Source: Jannaschia sp. W003
GTDB taxonomy: Bacteria > Pseudomonadota > Alphaproteobacteria > Rhodobacterales > Rhodobacteraceae
Reading direction: 5' to 3'
Assembly (NCBI RefSeq): GCF_025144335.1
Contig: NZ_CP083539.1
Location: 2,357,501 to 2,421,500, forward strand
Length of the DNA: 64,000 nucleotides
Numbering within the stretch: position 1 is the first letter of the stretch; each line of letters opens with the position of its first letter. A model generated the notes under the pieces. That model was not told the origin of the DNA. It saw only the letters and a list, made by a program, of their open reading frames with translations, and did no database searches. Position numbers and translations under genes: made by a program. This document shows positions 18,081 through 26,496 of this stretch, piece after piece.

Positions 18081-18539
18081 TCAGTGCCCCTCGCCGTGCA
18101 TGGGGGCCATGACGTCTGCGAAGGCGGCCCGCACCTCCGCGAAGACGCGCACCGGCATCTCCACCACCCGCTCGCCAGCGTCGCGGAAGTGCAAGGTCAC
18201 GGCGTGGACATCGCCCTCGCGCAGGCCGTCCTCCAGCCCCACGAGCATCAAATGCAGGCCGCCGGGCGCGAGCGCCACGGCCTCGCCGGCGGGCAACGGG
18301 ATCTCGGGGATCGCATCCATCCGCATCACCCCGTCCGCCATCGTCATGGCATGAAGCTGGACCTCGGCGACCTCCGCCTCGGCCCCCAGCAGCACGTCGT
18401 CCCCCGGGCCGTCGTTGTGGATGACCATGTAGCCCCCGCCCACCGCGGCGGGCGCGGCGCGCAGCATGGCGTGGTCGATCCGCAGGTCCGCGGCGGCGGG
18501 CGTGGCGAGGAGTGCGAGGGCGGCGGCGAGACGGATCAA
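18081..18539 (-). CDS. PCuAC-type periplasmic copper chaperone
   Basis: A 152-residue periplasmic Cu(I) chaperone that hands copper to Sco or directly to cytochrome oxidase. The family copper motif H-x10-M-x21-H-x-M is exact: H63, M74, H96 and M98. The start is placed at TTG 18539 because GGAGG lies five bases upstream and the resulting N-terminus MIRLAAALALLATPAAA is a proper signal peptide; an ATG further upstream (18572) would add twelve polar residues and lacks a ribosome site. It is directly followed by the Sco gene with a one-base gap. Confidence 0.92.
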   Translation of the reverse strand: MIRLAAALALLATPAAADLRIDHAMLRAAPAAVGGGYMVIHNDGPGDDVLLGAEAEVAEVQLHAMTMADGVMRMDAIPEIPLPAGEAVALAPGGLHLMLVGLEDGLREGDVHAVTLHFRDAGERVVEMPVRVFAEVRAAFADVMAPMHGEGH

Positions 18540-18608
18540 AGGAACCTCCGGATGTCGCCCCGCAGGTGGCATCCGCTGGAGCGGATGCCAAGGGCCGCCG
18601 CCTGCGAC

Positions 18609-20057
18609 CTAGTTTCCGTAGGCCACCGACGGCAGCCAGGTGACCAGCCCGGGGAACACGAACACGATGGCCAATCCGATCAGCTGCAGGATCACGAACG
18701 GGATCACGCCGCGGTAGATGTGCGCCAGCGTCACCCCCGGCGGGCACACGCCCTTGAGGTAGAACAGCGCGAAGCCCACGGGCGGAGTCAGGAACGAGGT
18801 CTGCAGGGTCACGGCCACCAGTATCGCGAACCACACGACGCTCGGGTCGGCCACCTGCCCGAAGCCCGGCACGGCCAGCTCCAGCCCTTTGATGATGGGC
18901 AGCATCAGGGGCATGATGATGATCGTGATCTCGATCCAGTCGAGCAGGAAGCCGAGAAGGAACACGATCAAGAGGATGAACACGACGATGGCGTAGGGGT
19001 TGTCGAAAGCCGCGAGTACGTGGTGCTCCACGATCTCGTCGCCGCCGTAGGCGCGCAGCACGTAGGCGAAGAAGTTGGCGGCGAGGAAGATGCCTACGAT
19101 GTAGCCCGAGGTGTTCAGCGTGGACCGCCCCACCTCCTTGAGCACCTTCCACGTGAGCCGCCGGTTCAGGATCGCCAGCAGCGTGGCGCCGAACGCGCCG
19201 AGGCCGGACGCCTCGGTCGGCGTGGCGATGCCCGCGAAGATCGAGCCGAGGACCAGCAGGATCAGGAACAGCGGCGGCACGACGGCCAGCGCCACGTCCT
19301 TGACCACGTCCCATCCCACCGCATCGGTCTGCGCGGGCGCGGGCATCGAGGCGGGCGAGACGAGGCCGTAAAGCACGATGAACACGATGTAGAGCGCGCC
19401 GAGGATCAGGCCGGGGAACAGCGCCCCCATGAACAGGTCGCCCAGCGAGATCGCGAGCTGGTCGGACATGATGACCAGCATGATCGACGGCGGGATCAGG
19501 ATGCCAAGCGTACCCGCGCTCGCGATCGTGCCGGTGGCGATGGGCTTCGAGTAGTTCTGGTCCATCATCTGCGGCAGGGCCATGACGCCCAGCAGCGTGA
19601 CCGAGGCGCCGATCACGCCGGTGGAGGCGGCGAGGATGATGCCGATAAGCAGGACCGTCAGCGACAGGCCGCCCTTCAGGCCGCCGAACAGGCGCTGCAT
19701 CGACTGCATCATCCGCTGCGCCACGCCGGACTGGTCCAGCATCAGGCCCATGTAGATGAACATCGGCAGCGCCACGAGCACCGGGTTCTTGACGATGCCG
19801 CCGAAAATGCGGCCCGAGACCACGAGGAACTTGCGGTACTCCAGCCCGATGCGGTCGAACTCGATCACGTCGTCGAAGGCGCGGCGGTAGGGGTCGAGGA
19901 AGATCTCTCCGAGCAGCGCGAAGATCAGGCTCACGCCCACCAGCGCGAAGGCGACCGGGATGCCGCGGAACAGCATCCAGATAAAGGCCAGGAACATGGC
20001 CGCGACGGCCAGCTCATTGAGGGTGAGGACCTGGCCGATGGCCGAAAGAATGCCCAT
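18609..20057 (-). CDS. dctM: TRAP transporter large permease (DctM)
   Basis: A 482-residue inner-membrane subunit with about twelve to thirteen hydrophobic segments that forms the sodium-coupled transport path of a tripartite periplasmic transporter. The family segments LVALPMFIYMGLMLDQSG (about 93-110) and ASAGTLGILIPPSIMLVI (about 183-200) are present. The large insert and helix pattern fit the mannitol/chloroaromatic-type subgroup. It is the last gene of dctP-dctQ-dctM and overlaps dctQ by one base (TGATG). The substrate is set by the binding protein. Confidence 0.94.
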   Translation of the reverse strand: MGILSAIGQVLTLNELAVAAMFLAFIWMLFRGIPVAFALVGVSLIFALLGEIFLDPYRRAFDDVIEFDRIGLEYRKFLVVSGRIFGGIVKNPVLVALPMFIYMGLMLDQSGVAQRMMQSMQRLFGGLKGGLSLTVLLIGIILAASTGVIGASVTLLGVMALPQMMDQNYSKPIATGTIASAGTLGILIPPSIMLVIMSDQLAISLGDLFMGALFPGLILGALYIVFIVLYGLVSPASMPAPAQTDAVGWDVVKDVALAVVPPLFLILLVLGSIFAGIATPTEASGLGAFGATLLAILNRRLTWKVLKEVGRSTLNTSGYIVGIFLAANFFAYVLRAYGGDEIVEHHVLAAFDNPYAIVVFILLIVFLLGFLLDWIEITIIIMPLMLPIIKGLELAVPGFGQVADPSVVWFAILVAVTLQTSFLTPPVGFALFYLKGVCPPGVTLAHIYRGVIPFVILQLIGLAIVFVFPGLVTWLPSVAYGN

Positions 20058-20917
20058 CAGACGGTCTCCGCCGCGTCATGGTCGCGCGACCTGTCGCGCA
20101 GAAGGTAGGCCACGCCGATGATGGCGAGGGTGACGAACAGGGCGAGGATCACGGTGTACTTGGCCTCCTGCCCCGGCAGCAGCTCGATCTCGTCGTAGAA
20201 CGGATGGCGGCCGGCGGTGCGGGCGTTCTCGGCGTCGGCGAAGGCGAGGACGATGCCGAGCGCGGCGTACCAGATGGCGAGCTGCACCGCGTACCACACG
20301 GCGGGGAACGCGAAGAGCAGGCGCTTCCACCAGTGCGGCCAGGTGAGCCGCGACAGCATCCGCACGTAGGCCGACCACGTGGCGAAGGCGATCAGCAGGA
20401 AGCTGAGGTTCATGAAGACCTTGAGGAGGTAGAGGCGGTGCAGGCCGTTGGGGCTGTCCGACCCCTCGCGCGCGATCACCGAGGAGATGGCGTAGTCCAG
20501 CGTCACGTCCCAGCACATGATGATGAAGGGCAGGAACAGCCAGGCGAGGCCGAAGATGTCGGTGCGCCGCTGCTTGGCGGGCGCGAAGCCGTCGTAGAAG
20601 ATGTCCACGCGCACGTGGGAGTTCGTCGTCACCGCGTAGGCCACGCCCACCAGCACCGCGGCGCCGTAGAGCCACCACTGCGCGTCGTCGAGCCACGCCT
20701 GGTTGTTGCCCATGCCCCGCAGGACGACCTGCGAGCAGATCGCGATCATCAGGATCGGGAACAGCCAGGCGAAGACGTTCGAGACGTGGATCACGAAGCG
20801 GTCGGCGCGCGTGTGCTCGGCCCGGCCGACCTCGCCGGGGTCGGAGATCGCGACGAGCGGCGTCTGGGGATGCGCGGGATCGGCGAGGACGGTCTCCTCG
20901 GGGGCGCCGTGTGACAT
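20057..20917 (-). CDS. dctQ: TRAP transporter small permease (DctQ)
   Basis: The 286-residue small membrane subunit, longer than average (about 170-220) because of a 45-residue hydrophilic N-terminus and an extended C-terminal half with further hydrophobic segments, as in the mannitol/chloroaromatic-type subfamily. Typical features are WLDDAQWWLYGAAVLVGVAY and NSHVRVDIFYD around residues 75-110. The ATG at 20917 is chosen for its GGAGG site seven bases upstream; an earlier ATG (20971) has none. It lies 79 bp after dctP and overlaps dctM by one base. Confidence 0.92.
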   Translation of the reverse strand: MSHGAPEETVLADPAHPQTPLVAISDPGEVGRAEHTRADRFVIHVSNVFAWLFPILMIAICSQVVLRGMGNNQAWLDDAQWWLYGAAVLVGVAYAVTTNSHVRVDIFYDGFAPAKQRRTDIFGLAWLFLPFIIMCWDVTLDYAISSVIAREGSDSPNGLHRLYLLKVFMNLSFLLIAFATWSAYVRMLSRLTWPHWWKRLLFAFPAVWYAVQLAIWYAALGIVLAFADAENARTAGRHPFYDEIELLPGQEAKYTVILALFVTLAIIGVAYLLRDRSRDHDAAETV

Positions 20918-20996
20918 GGGGGAACCTCCGGCGGAGCGCTGCGCCGCACGCGTGGGTGGGCCGGGCGGCACGGCGCCGCCCGGCTATGGGCTTGGA

Positions 20997-22043
20997 TCAG
21001 TCGCGCGGGCGCGGCAGGTAGATCGTGTTGCCCCAGGTCTTGTAGCCCTCACGGTACTCCTGGAGGTCGTCCCAGACCTCCTTGAAGAACGCGTCCTCCT
21101 CGGCCAGCTCCATGGCGACCTCGTTCCAGGTCTCCTCGAAGGTGGCGAGGATCTCGGGCGACCACGTCTTGATGGTCACGCCGTTCTGCTCGACGTTCTC
21201 CTTCATGGCCGTGAAGTTGGTGGCCTCACCCTCGGCGAAGTTGGTGGTGATGTTGGCGAGGCAGGCGACCTCGATCTGCTTCTGGGCGCGCTCGTCCAGC
21301 TCCTCCCAGCGGTCCTTGTTGACCAGCAGCTCGAACAGCGTGGCGGGCTGGTGCCAGCCGGGGAAGTAGTTGAACTTCGCGATGTTGTGGAAGCCCAGAC
21401 GCGCGTCGATGCGGGGCATCGAGAACTCGGTCGCGTCGATGGCGCCGCGCTCGAGGGCCGGGAAGATGTCGCCGCCCGCGAGCAGCGAGGTCGACACGCC
21501 CAGCTTCTGCATGACTTCGGCGCCGAGGCCGAAGAAGCGCATGTTCAGGCCTTCCAGGTCCGCGAGCGAGTTAATCTCGTTCTTGAACCAGCCCGAGGTC
21601 TCGGGCGCGATGATCCCGCAGGGCAGGACGTGCACGTTGTAGCCGTTCTCGTCGTACATGCGCTGGAACAGCTCGGCGCCGTCGTCGTAGAGCATCCAGC
21701 CCAGGAACTCGCCGGCCTCGGGGCCGAAGGGCACGGCCGCGAACAGCGAGGCGGCGGTGATCTTGCCCTGCCAGTAGCCGGAGGTGGTGTAGGCGGCGTC
21801 GACCGAGCCGTTCGACACCGCATCCAGCGCCTCGAGGGTCGGGACGAGCTCGCCCGGATCGAACTGCTCGAACTCGACCTCCTCGGAGATCGAGTTGATC
21901 TTGTTCACGAAGTCCACGCCGGCGGTTCCGAGGATGGGAAGGTTCCTGCCGAAGGCCGAGGTCATCTCGAACATCTCCTGTGCCTGCGCGCCGGTGGCGA
22001 CGAGGGCGGCGGCGGAGCCGAGGGCGATTGCCTTGAGTGTCAT
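20997..22043 (-). CDS. dctP: TRAP transporter substrate-binding protein (DctP)
   Basis: A 348-residue periplasmic solute receptor with a signal peptide cleaved after AQA (about residue 21). It has the TRAP signature arginine R169 in LNMRFFGLGAEV, which normally salt-bridges a substrate carboxylate, and the segments PFGPEAGEFLGWM and YFPGWHQPATLFELLVNK. The closest characterised relatives by pattern are keto-acid or carboxylate receptors such as R. sphaeroides TakP, so a carboxylic acid is the likely ligand. It is first in the operon, preceded by a palindrome at 22115-22131. Confidence 0.93.
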   Translation of the reverse strand: MTLKAIALGSAAALVATGAQAQEMFEMTSAFGRNLPILGTAGVDFVNKINSISEEVEFEQFDPGELVPTLEALDAVSNGSVDAAYTTSGYWQGKITAASLFAAVPFGPEAGEFLGWMLYDDGAELFQRMYDENGYNVHVLPCGIIAPETSGWFKNEINSLADLEGLNMRFFGLGAEVMQKLGVSTSLLAGGDIFPALERGAIDATEFSMPRIDARLGFHNIAKFNYFPGWHQPATLFELLVNKDRWEELDERAQKQIEVACLANITTNFAEGEATNFTAMKENVEQNGVTIKTWSPEILATFEETWNEVAMELAEEDAFFKEVWDDLQEYREGYKTWGNTIYLPRPRD

Positions 22044-22114
22044 GCGGTTCGTTCTCCCTGATTGGTCGTCATCGCTGGCCCGGAGGCCTCGCAGCGCGCT
22101 CTCCCGGCACGCTT

Positions 22115-22131
22115 GGTAAGGTTTCCTTACC
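22115..22131. promoter_or_regulatory. Palindrome upstream of the TRAP operon
   Basis: A perfect inverted repeat GGTAAGG-TTT-CCTTACC in the 129-bp gap before dctP (minus strand). A TTGGCA hexamer lies just upstream of it in the minus orientation, so it could be an operator overlapping the promoter. The regulator is unknown; no regulator gene adjoins the cluster. Confidence 0.5.
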
Positions 22132-22172
22132 GATTCACCCCTGTTCCTGCCAAGCCGATTCTTGACGAAACT

Positions 22173-22985
22173 TTATGTCGCCCCGGAGGGGAACGGCGAA
22201 GGCTTGTGAGGCCCGCGGTCCAGCTGCCACGTCTCGGGGGCGTTCTCGTGGGCAGGGAACAACGATCGGACCAGCGGGTCGTGCCCCGGCACGATCAGCT
22301 CCGGACGCGATGCGAGGCGGCGCAGGGTGTCGAAGCCGGCCAGCATGTCGGCCACGTCCACCACGATCGGGAAGGGCTTATGCAGGGCGACGTTCTCGTA
22401 GAAGTGCGTCGCATCGGACGCCAGCACCAGCCAGCCCGCCTCGGTGCGCACCCGCACCGCCTGCAGTCCCCGCGAGTGGCCGCCGATGCGGTGCACGGTC
22501 ACGCCCTCGGCCACCTCGGCGTCGCCGTCGTGGAACCGAACCTGCCCCGCGAAGAGCCGACGCACCGCCTCGCAGACGTGGTCGCCGGTGAACGGCATCC
22601 GCAGGGCGTCGTGGCACATGCAGGGGCCGGTGGCGTAGGCCATCTCGGTCACCTGGAGGTGGATCGCGGCGTTCGGGAACAGGTGCAGCCCGCCGGCGTG
22701 GTCGTAGTGCAGGTGCGTGCAGATCACCGTCCGCACGTCCTCGGCAGCGAGGCCGAAGGGGGCCAGCGCCTCGCGCGGGTCACGCAGGATCGGGCGGCCC
22801 CGCGCGCCTGCTTCGGCGGCGTCGTAGCCGGTGTCCACGAGGATCGTCTCCTCGCCCCGCCGGAGGAGCCACAGGAAGTAGTCGATGTCGTGGGGCGCGG
22901 CGTGGTCGTCGTCGAAGATGAAGCTGTCGGCGCGGGTGCGGCCCGCCCGCTCGCCGTAGCGCAGGGCGAAGACCTCCCAGGTCAC
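22173..22985 (-). CDS. Metallo-beta-lactamase fold hydrolase (lactonase-like)
   Basis: A 270-residue zinc hydrolase with the HLHYDH motif at 91-96 plus later metal ligands in GGHSRGLQAV, LASDATHFYEN and IVPGHDPLV, the pattern of the N-acyl homoserine lactonase-like branch (AiiB/AttM type). Given the catabolic neighbours, a sugar-acid or other lactone is an equally plausible substrate. The GTG at 22985 overlaps the stop of the preceding small monooxygenase gene (GTGA), so it is chosen over upstream codons in the same frame. It is oriented like the TRAP genes. Confidence 0.88.
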   Translation of the reverse strand: MTWEVFALRYGERAGRTRADSFIFDDDHAAPHDIDYFLWLLRRGEETILVDTGYDAAEAGARGRPILRDPREALAPFGLAAEDVRTVICTHLHYDHAGGLHLFPNAAIHLQVTEMAYATGPCMCHDALRMPFTGDHVCEAVRRLFAGQVRFHDGDAEVAEGVTVHRIGGHSRGLQAVRVRTEAGWLVLASDATHFYENVALHKPFPIVVDVADMLAGFDTLRRLASRPELIVPGHDPLVRSLFPAHENAPETWQLDRGPHKPSPFPSGAT

Positions 22986-23269
22986 GGGCCGACCTCGGCC
23001 CATGTCTCGACCCGCTTCGACGCCACCAGCGGCGCGGCCACCTCCGCGAAGCGCGCGTAGTGGTCCGTCCCGCGATGGGCGTCGAAGGCGGCCTCGTCGC
23101 GGTACAGCTCCCACAGGAACACCGTATCGGGACGCTCCGGGTCGGTCGCCACGTCGAAGCGCAGGCACCCCGGCTCCTCGCGCGAGGCCCGGGCGTTCTC
23201 CCGCATCAGTGGGAGAAAGCGCGGCATGCCTCCCTCGGCGACGGCGAACGTGACGGTCACGGCGAACAT
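22982..23269 (-). CDS. ABM-domain quinol monooxygenase-like protein
   Basis: A 95-residue single-domain dimeric alpha-beta-barrel protein of the antibiotic biosynthesis monooxygenase (YgiN-like) family. Typical segments are FLPLMRENARASREEPGCLR (residues 18-37), VFLWELYRDEAAFDAHRGTD (50-69) and HYARF. Such proteins act as small cofactor-free oxygenases or quinol oxidases; the substrate here is unknown. It precedes and overlaps the lactonase-like gene by four bases and is divergent from the dehydrogenase gene, with 47 bp between their starts. Confidence 0.85.
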   Translation of the reverse strand: MFAVTVTFAVAEGGMPRFLPLMRENARASREEPGCLRFDVATDPERPDTVFLWELYRDEAAFDAHRGTDHYARFAEVAAPLVASKRVETWAEVGP

Positions 23270-23316
23270 CTTTCCCTCCCGGTGGCCCCGGTGCAGGGTG
23301 CGCGCGGGGGGGACGC

Positions 23317-24381
23317 ATGGGCAAGCGCTATCGCATCGCGGTGTTCGAGGGCGACGGGATCGGCCCCGAGATCACTGCCCCGACGCTCCGCCTCCTGCGC
23401 GGGCTCGGCCACGACTTCCGGTTCGAGCCCTGCGCGGCGGGGGCGGCGAGCTATCTCGCCGAGGGCACCGACCTGCCGGACCGCTCGCTGCAGACGGCGC
23501 GCGAGGCGGACGCGATCCTGCTCTCGGCGCTGGGCGACCCGGCGGTGCGCCGGGCCGACGGCACCGAGATGACGCCGCAGATCGACATCCGCATCGCGCT
23601 CGGCCTCTACGCGGGCGTGCGCCCCGTGCGGATCGTGCCCGGCATGCCCTCGCCCCTGCGTCTGCCCGAGGGGCGGCGGGTGGACTTCGTGCTCGTGCGC
23701 GAGTCGACCGAGGGGCTGTTCCACACGCAAGGGACGGGCCGCGTCGAGGCGGACATGGCAGGGGAGACGCTGCGCATCACCCGCGCCACCACCGAGAAGG
23801 TCTGCCGCTTCGCCTTCGCGCTGGGCGAGGAGCGGCGCGCCGCGGGGCGGGGGACGGGCCGCGTGACCTCGGTGGACAAGGCCAACGTGTTCCGCGCCTT
23901 CGCCTTCTGGCGCGCGATCTTCGACGAGGTGGCGGTGGCGCACCCTACGCTGCGGGCCGATCACGCCTACGTCGACGCAATGGCCCTCTGGATGGTCACC
24001 AAGCCCTGGGAGTGGGACGTGATGGTCACCGAGAACATGTTCGGCGACATCCTGTCCGACCTCGGCGCGGGGCTGATGGGCGGGCTCGGCGTGGCGCCCT
24101 CGGCCGACATCGGCGACGACCATGCGGTGTTCCAGCCCTGCCACGGCTCCGCCCCCGACATCGCCGGGCGCGGCATCGCCAACCCGTTCGCCATGATCCT
24201 GTCGGCGGGCATGATGCTGGACTGGCTGGGCCGCCGCCATGGCGATGCCGCGCTCGTCGCCGACGCCGCGCGGATCGAGGCCGCCGTGGACGCCTGCCTC
24301 GCTGCCGGCGAGACCACGGGCGACCTCGGCGGCCCGCTCGGGACCGAGGCCGCCGCCGACGCGGTGATGGCGCGGCTGTGA
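23317..24381 (+). CDS. Isocitrate/isopropylmalate dehydrogenase-family beta-decarboxylating dehydrogenase
   Basis: A 354-residue NAD(P)-dependent dehydrogenase acting on a 2-hydroxy acid with decarboxylation. Motifs: GDGIGPE (12-18), VRESTEG (127-133), the catalytic lysine K188, the metal aspartates in VTENMFGDILSD (237-248) and HGSAPDIAG (276-284). The substrate loop differs from LeuB and Icd, as in tartrate/malate-type members, so the exact substrate is open. Its overlap with the oxidoreductase (GTGA) and its position beside a TRAP transporter and a lactonase-like gene suggest catabolism of an imported hydroxy acid rather than leucine synthesis. Confidence 0.85.
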   Translation: MGKRYRIAVFEGDGIGPEITAPTLRLLRGLGHDFRFEPCAAGAASYLAEGTDLPDRSLQTAREADAILLSALGDPAVRRADGTEMTPQIDIRIALGLYAGVRPVRIVPGMPSPLRLPEGRRVDFVLVRESTEGLFHTQGTGRVEADMAGETLRITRATTEKVCRFAFALGEERRAAGRGTGRVTSVDKANVFRAFAFWRAIFDEVAVAHPTLRADHAYVDAMALWMVTKPWEWDVMVTENMFGDILSDLGAGLMGGLGVAPSADIGDDHAVFQPCHGSAPDIAGRGIANPFAMILSAGMMLDWLGRRHGDAALVADAARIEAAVDACLAAGETTGDLGGPLGTEAAADAVMARL

Positions 24382-25370
24382 CCCTGCGCGTCGGGCTCCT
24401 CGGGCTGGGCTACTTCGCGCAGTTCCACCGCGAGGCCTGGGGGCGGATCGAGGGCGCGACACTAACGGCGACCGCCGATGCCGACCCCGCGCGCGGCGCC
24501 AACCACCCGACGCTCGCCGGCCTGCTGGAGACGGCACCCGACGTCGTCGACATCGCCACGCCGCCCGACACCCACGCGGTGGCGATCCGCGAGGCCCTGC
24601 GGGCCCGCCCCCGCCTCGTCATCTGTCAAAAGCCGTTCTGTACCTCGCTGGAGGAGGCCGCAGCCGTTACCGCCGAAGCCGAGGCGGCAAGCATCCCCCT
24701 CGCGGTGCACGAGAACTTCCGCTTCCAGCCCTGGTTCCGCGCCCTGCGCGCCGCGCTGGATGCGGGCCGCATCGGACGCCCCTTGCAGATCACCATGCGC
24801 CTGCGCCCGGGCGATGGGCGCGAACCAGACGCCTACCGGGCGCGCCAGCCCTACTTCCGCACCATGCCGCGCTTCCTGCTGCACGAGACCGGCGTCCACT
24901 ACCTCGACACCTTCCGCTACCTCGCCGGCGAGCCGGACGGGGTCTACGCCGACCTGCGCCGTCTGAACCCTGCGATCCGAGGCGAGGATGCAGGTCTGGT
25001 GATCCTCGACCACCGGAACGGTCTGCGCTGCGTGCTCGACGGCAACCGGCTGGTGGACCACGCCTCGGACGACCCCCGCCTCACCTTCGGCGAGGCGATG
25101 GCCGAGGGCGACGCGGCCACGATCCACCTCACGGGCGACGGCCGCCTCGCGCTGCGCCGTCACGGCGAGATCGAGGAGGAGACGCTGCTCGCCCCTCGCG
25201 CATGGCCGGGCTTCGCGGGCGACAGCGTCCACGCGTTCCAGTCGCACCTCGTCGCGCACCTGCGGGACGGCGCCCGGCTGGAGACGGACGCGCGAGGCTA
25301 CCTGCGCAACCTCGCCTTGCTGGAGGCCTGTTACGCCTCGAACGACGCGAAGGCGCGATTGCCGGTATAA
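24378..25370 (+). CDS. Gfo/Idh/MocA-family oxidoreductase
   Basis: A 330-residue NAD(P)-dependent oxidoreductase of sugars, inositols or related polyols. The Rossmann motif GLLGLGYFAQFH is at 6-17, the catalytic lysine K85 in CQKPF (83-87) replaces the usual EKP form, and ETGVHYLDTFRYL carries the expected histidine. The GTG at 24378 overlaps the dehydrogenase stop by four bases. Together the two genes form a two-step oxidative module next to the TRAP transporter genes. The substrate cannot be determined from sequence. Confidence 0.88.
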   Translation: MTLRVGLLGLGYFAQFHREAWGRIEGATLTATADADPARGANHPTLAGLLETAPDVVDIATPPDTHAVAIREALRARPRLVICQKPFCTSLEEAAAVTAEAEAASIPLAVHENFRFQPWFRALRAALDAGRIGRPLQITMRLRPGDGREPDAYRARQPYFRTMPRFLLHETGVHYLDTFRYLAGEPDGVYADLRRLNPAIRGEDAGLVILDHRNGLRCVLDGNRLVDHASDDPRLTFGEAMAEGDAATIHLTGDGRLALRRHGEIEEETLLAPRAWPGFAGDSVHAFQSHLVAHLRDGARLETDARGYLRNLALLEACYASNDAKARLPV

Positions 25371-25469
25371 CGTCCGGTTTTCCGACATTTCCCCGCCGGT
25401 GCCGCACGCGGTTCACGTGCTGTTCACAACCGTCCCCCACCCATGCCCCGATCAGCGAGAGGTGCGGTA

Positions 25470-25793
25470 ATGAGTGACGATCTTGTGGCGGACGTGATCG
25501 AGGTGATGCGGACGCGCCCGGAGGAGATGCGGATGGCGATCCACGCGCTCGCCGAACGCGATCCGGACCGTCCCGCGGCGGATCTCGCGGCCGCGCTTCT
25601 CGGCGCCGCGGAGGCCGTGGACCACACGCTCGAGAAGGAGGGGGGACCGACCGGCGAAGCGCTCGCCCTGCGCCGCATGGCCGGGCTTCTGAGGGAGGAC
25701 ATCGCCCAGTTGGCCGAGGCGAGCGGACCGCCCTCCCTCGCGCAGCTTCTGCGCTGGTGGCGCTCCGAGGACGACCTGTTCCGCCGACTCTAG
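25470..25793 (+). CDS. Hypothetical 107-residue protein
   Basis: A soluble, acidic, mainly helical protein starting MSDDLVADVIEVMRTRPEEM; leucine/alanine-rich helices are evident in residues 35-85. No family was recognised and no signal peptide or membrane helix is seen. The ATG at 25470 was preferred to an ATG at 25443 because the sequence after it is protein-like and GAGAGG lies within reach. The gene ends in a CTAG shared with the convergent rpe stop. The 99-bp region before it carries two TTCAC copies near 25421-25435 but no clear promoter. Confidence 0.6.
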   Translation: MSDDLVADVIEVMRTRPEEMRMAIHALAERDPDRPAADLAAALLGAAEAVDHTLEKEGGPTGEALALRRMAGLLREDIAQLAEASGPPSLAQLLRWWRSEDDLFRRL

Positions 25794-26473
25794 CGCCCCG
25801 CGGCTGCCTCGCGGATCGCGCGGATCGCCGCGCCGTAGCCCTCGGGCGCGTCGGCGCTGCCCTTGCCGAACACCGCCGAGCCGGCCACTAGCACGTCCGC
25901 CCCGGCCGCGGCCACCGCACCCGCTGTCGAGGGGTCCACCCCGCCATCCACCTCCAAATGCACCGGACGGTCACCGATCGCGGCGCGGATCGCGGCGATC
26001 TTGCCGAGCTGCCCGTGGAGGAACCGCTGGCCGCCGAAGCCGGGGTTCACGGTCATCACGACCACGAGGTCCACGTCGTCCAGCAGCGGCAGCACCGCCT
26101 CCGCGGGCGTGCCGGGGTTCAGCGCGACCCCGGCCTTCATGCCCGCGCCCCGGATCGCCTGCATCGTACGGTGCACGTGGGGGCCGGCCTCGACATGCGC
26201 CGACAGGTAGTCCGCGCCCGCGTCCGCGAAGGCCTCGATGTAGGGATCGACCGGCGCGATCATCAGGTGCACGTCCATGACCCCGCCAATGTGCGGCCGC
26301 AGCGCCTTTGCCACCGCGGGGCCGAAACTGATGTTCGGCACGAAATGCCCGTCCATCACGTCCACGTGGATCCAGTCGGCGCCCTGCGCCTCGGCGGCCC
26401 GGCATTCGGCGCCGAAGCAGGCGAAGTCGGCGGCGAGGATCGAGGGGGCGATCTTGACGGGGCGGTCGGACAT
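25790..26473 (-). CDS. rpe: Ribulose-phosphate 3-epimerase
   Basis: A 227-residue TIM-barrel enzyme interconverting ribulose 5-phosphate and xylulose 5-phosphate in the pentose phosphate pathway (and the Calvin cycle where present). Visible motifs are IAPSILAADF (8-17), the metal-binding HVDVMDGHFVPNISFGP (36-52), DVHLMI (67-72), VMTVNPGFGGQ and the catalytic aspartate in EVDGGVD. The ATG at 26473 opens MSDRPVKIAPS. It follows 5-formyl-THF cyclo-ligase by 23 bp on the same strand, so co-transcription is likely. Its stop shares CTAG with the convergent hypothetical gene. Confidence 0.97.
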   Translation of the reverse strand: MSDRPVKIAPSILAADFACFGAECRAAEAQGADWIHVDVMDGHFVPNISFGPAVAKALRPHIGGVMDVHLMIAPVDPYIEAFADAGADYLSAHVEAGPHVHRTMQAIRGAGMKAGVALNPGTPAEAVLPLLDDVDLVVVMTVNPGFGGQRFLHGQLGKIAAIRAAIGDRPVHLEVDGGVDPSTAGAVAAAGADVLVAGSAVFGKGSADAPEGYGAAIRAIREAAAGR

Positions 26474-26496
26474 CGGGGGGCTCCTTTCGGGGCGCC

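Noticed and set aside
17910..20108. A 732-codon plus-strand frame opposite Sco, PCuAC and dctM
   Set aside because: Composition is extreme (His, Asp, Glu, Gln, Arg) with no family match, and the opposite strand is fully explained by conserved genes.
22173..22985. Quorum-quenching AHL lactonase as a firm call
   Set aside because: The fold and motif fit, but context points to catabolism and no luxI/luxR genes are near; only lactonase-like is justified.
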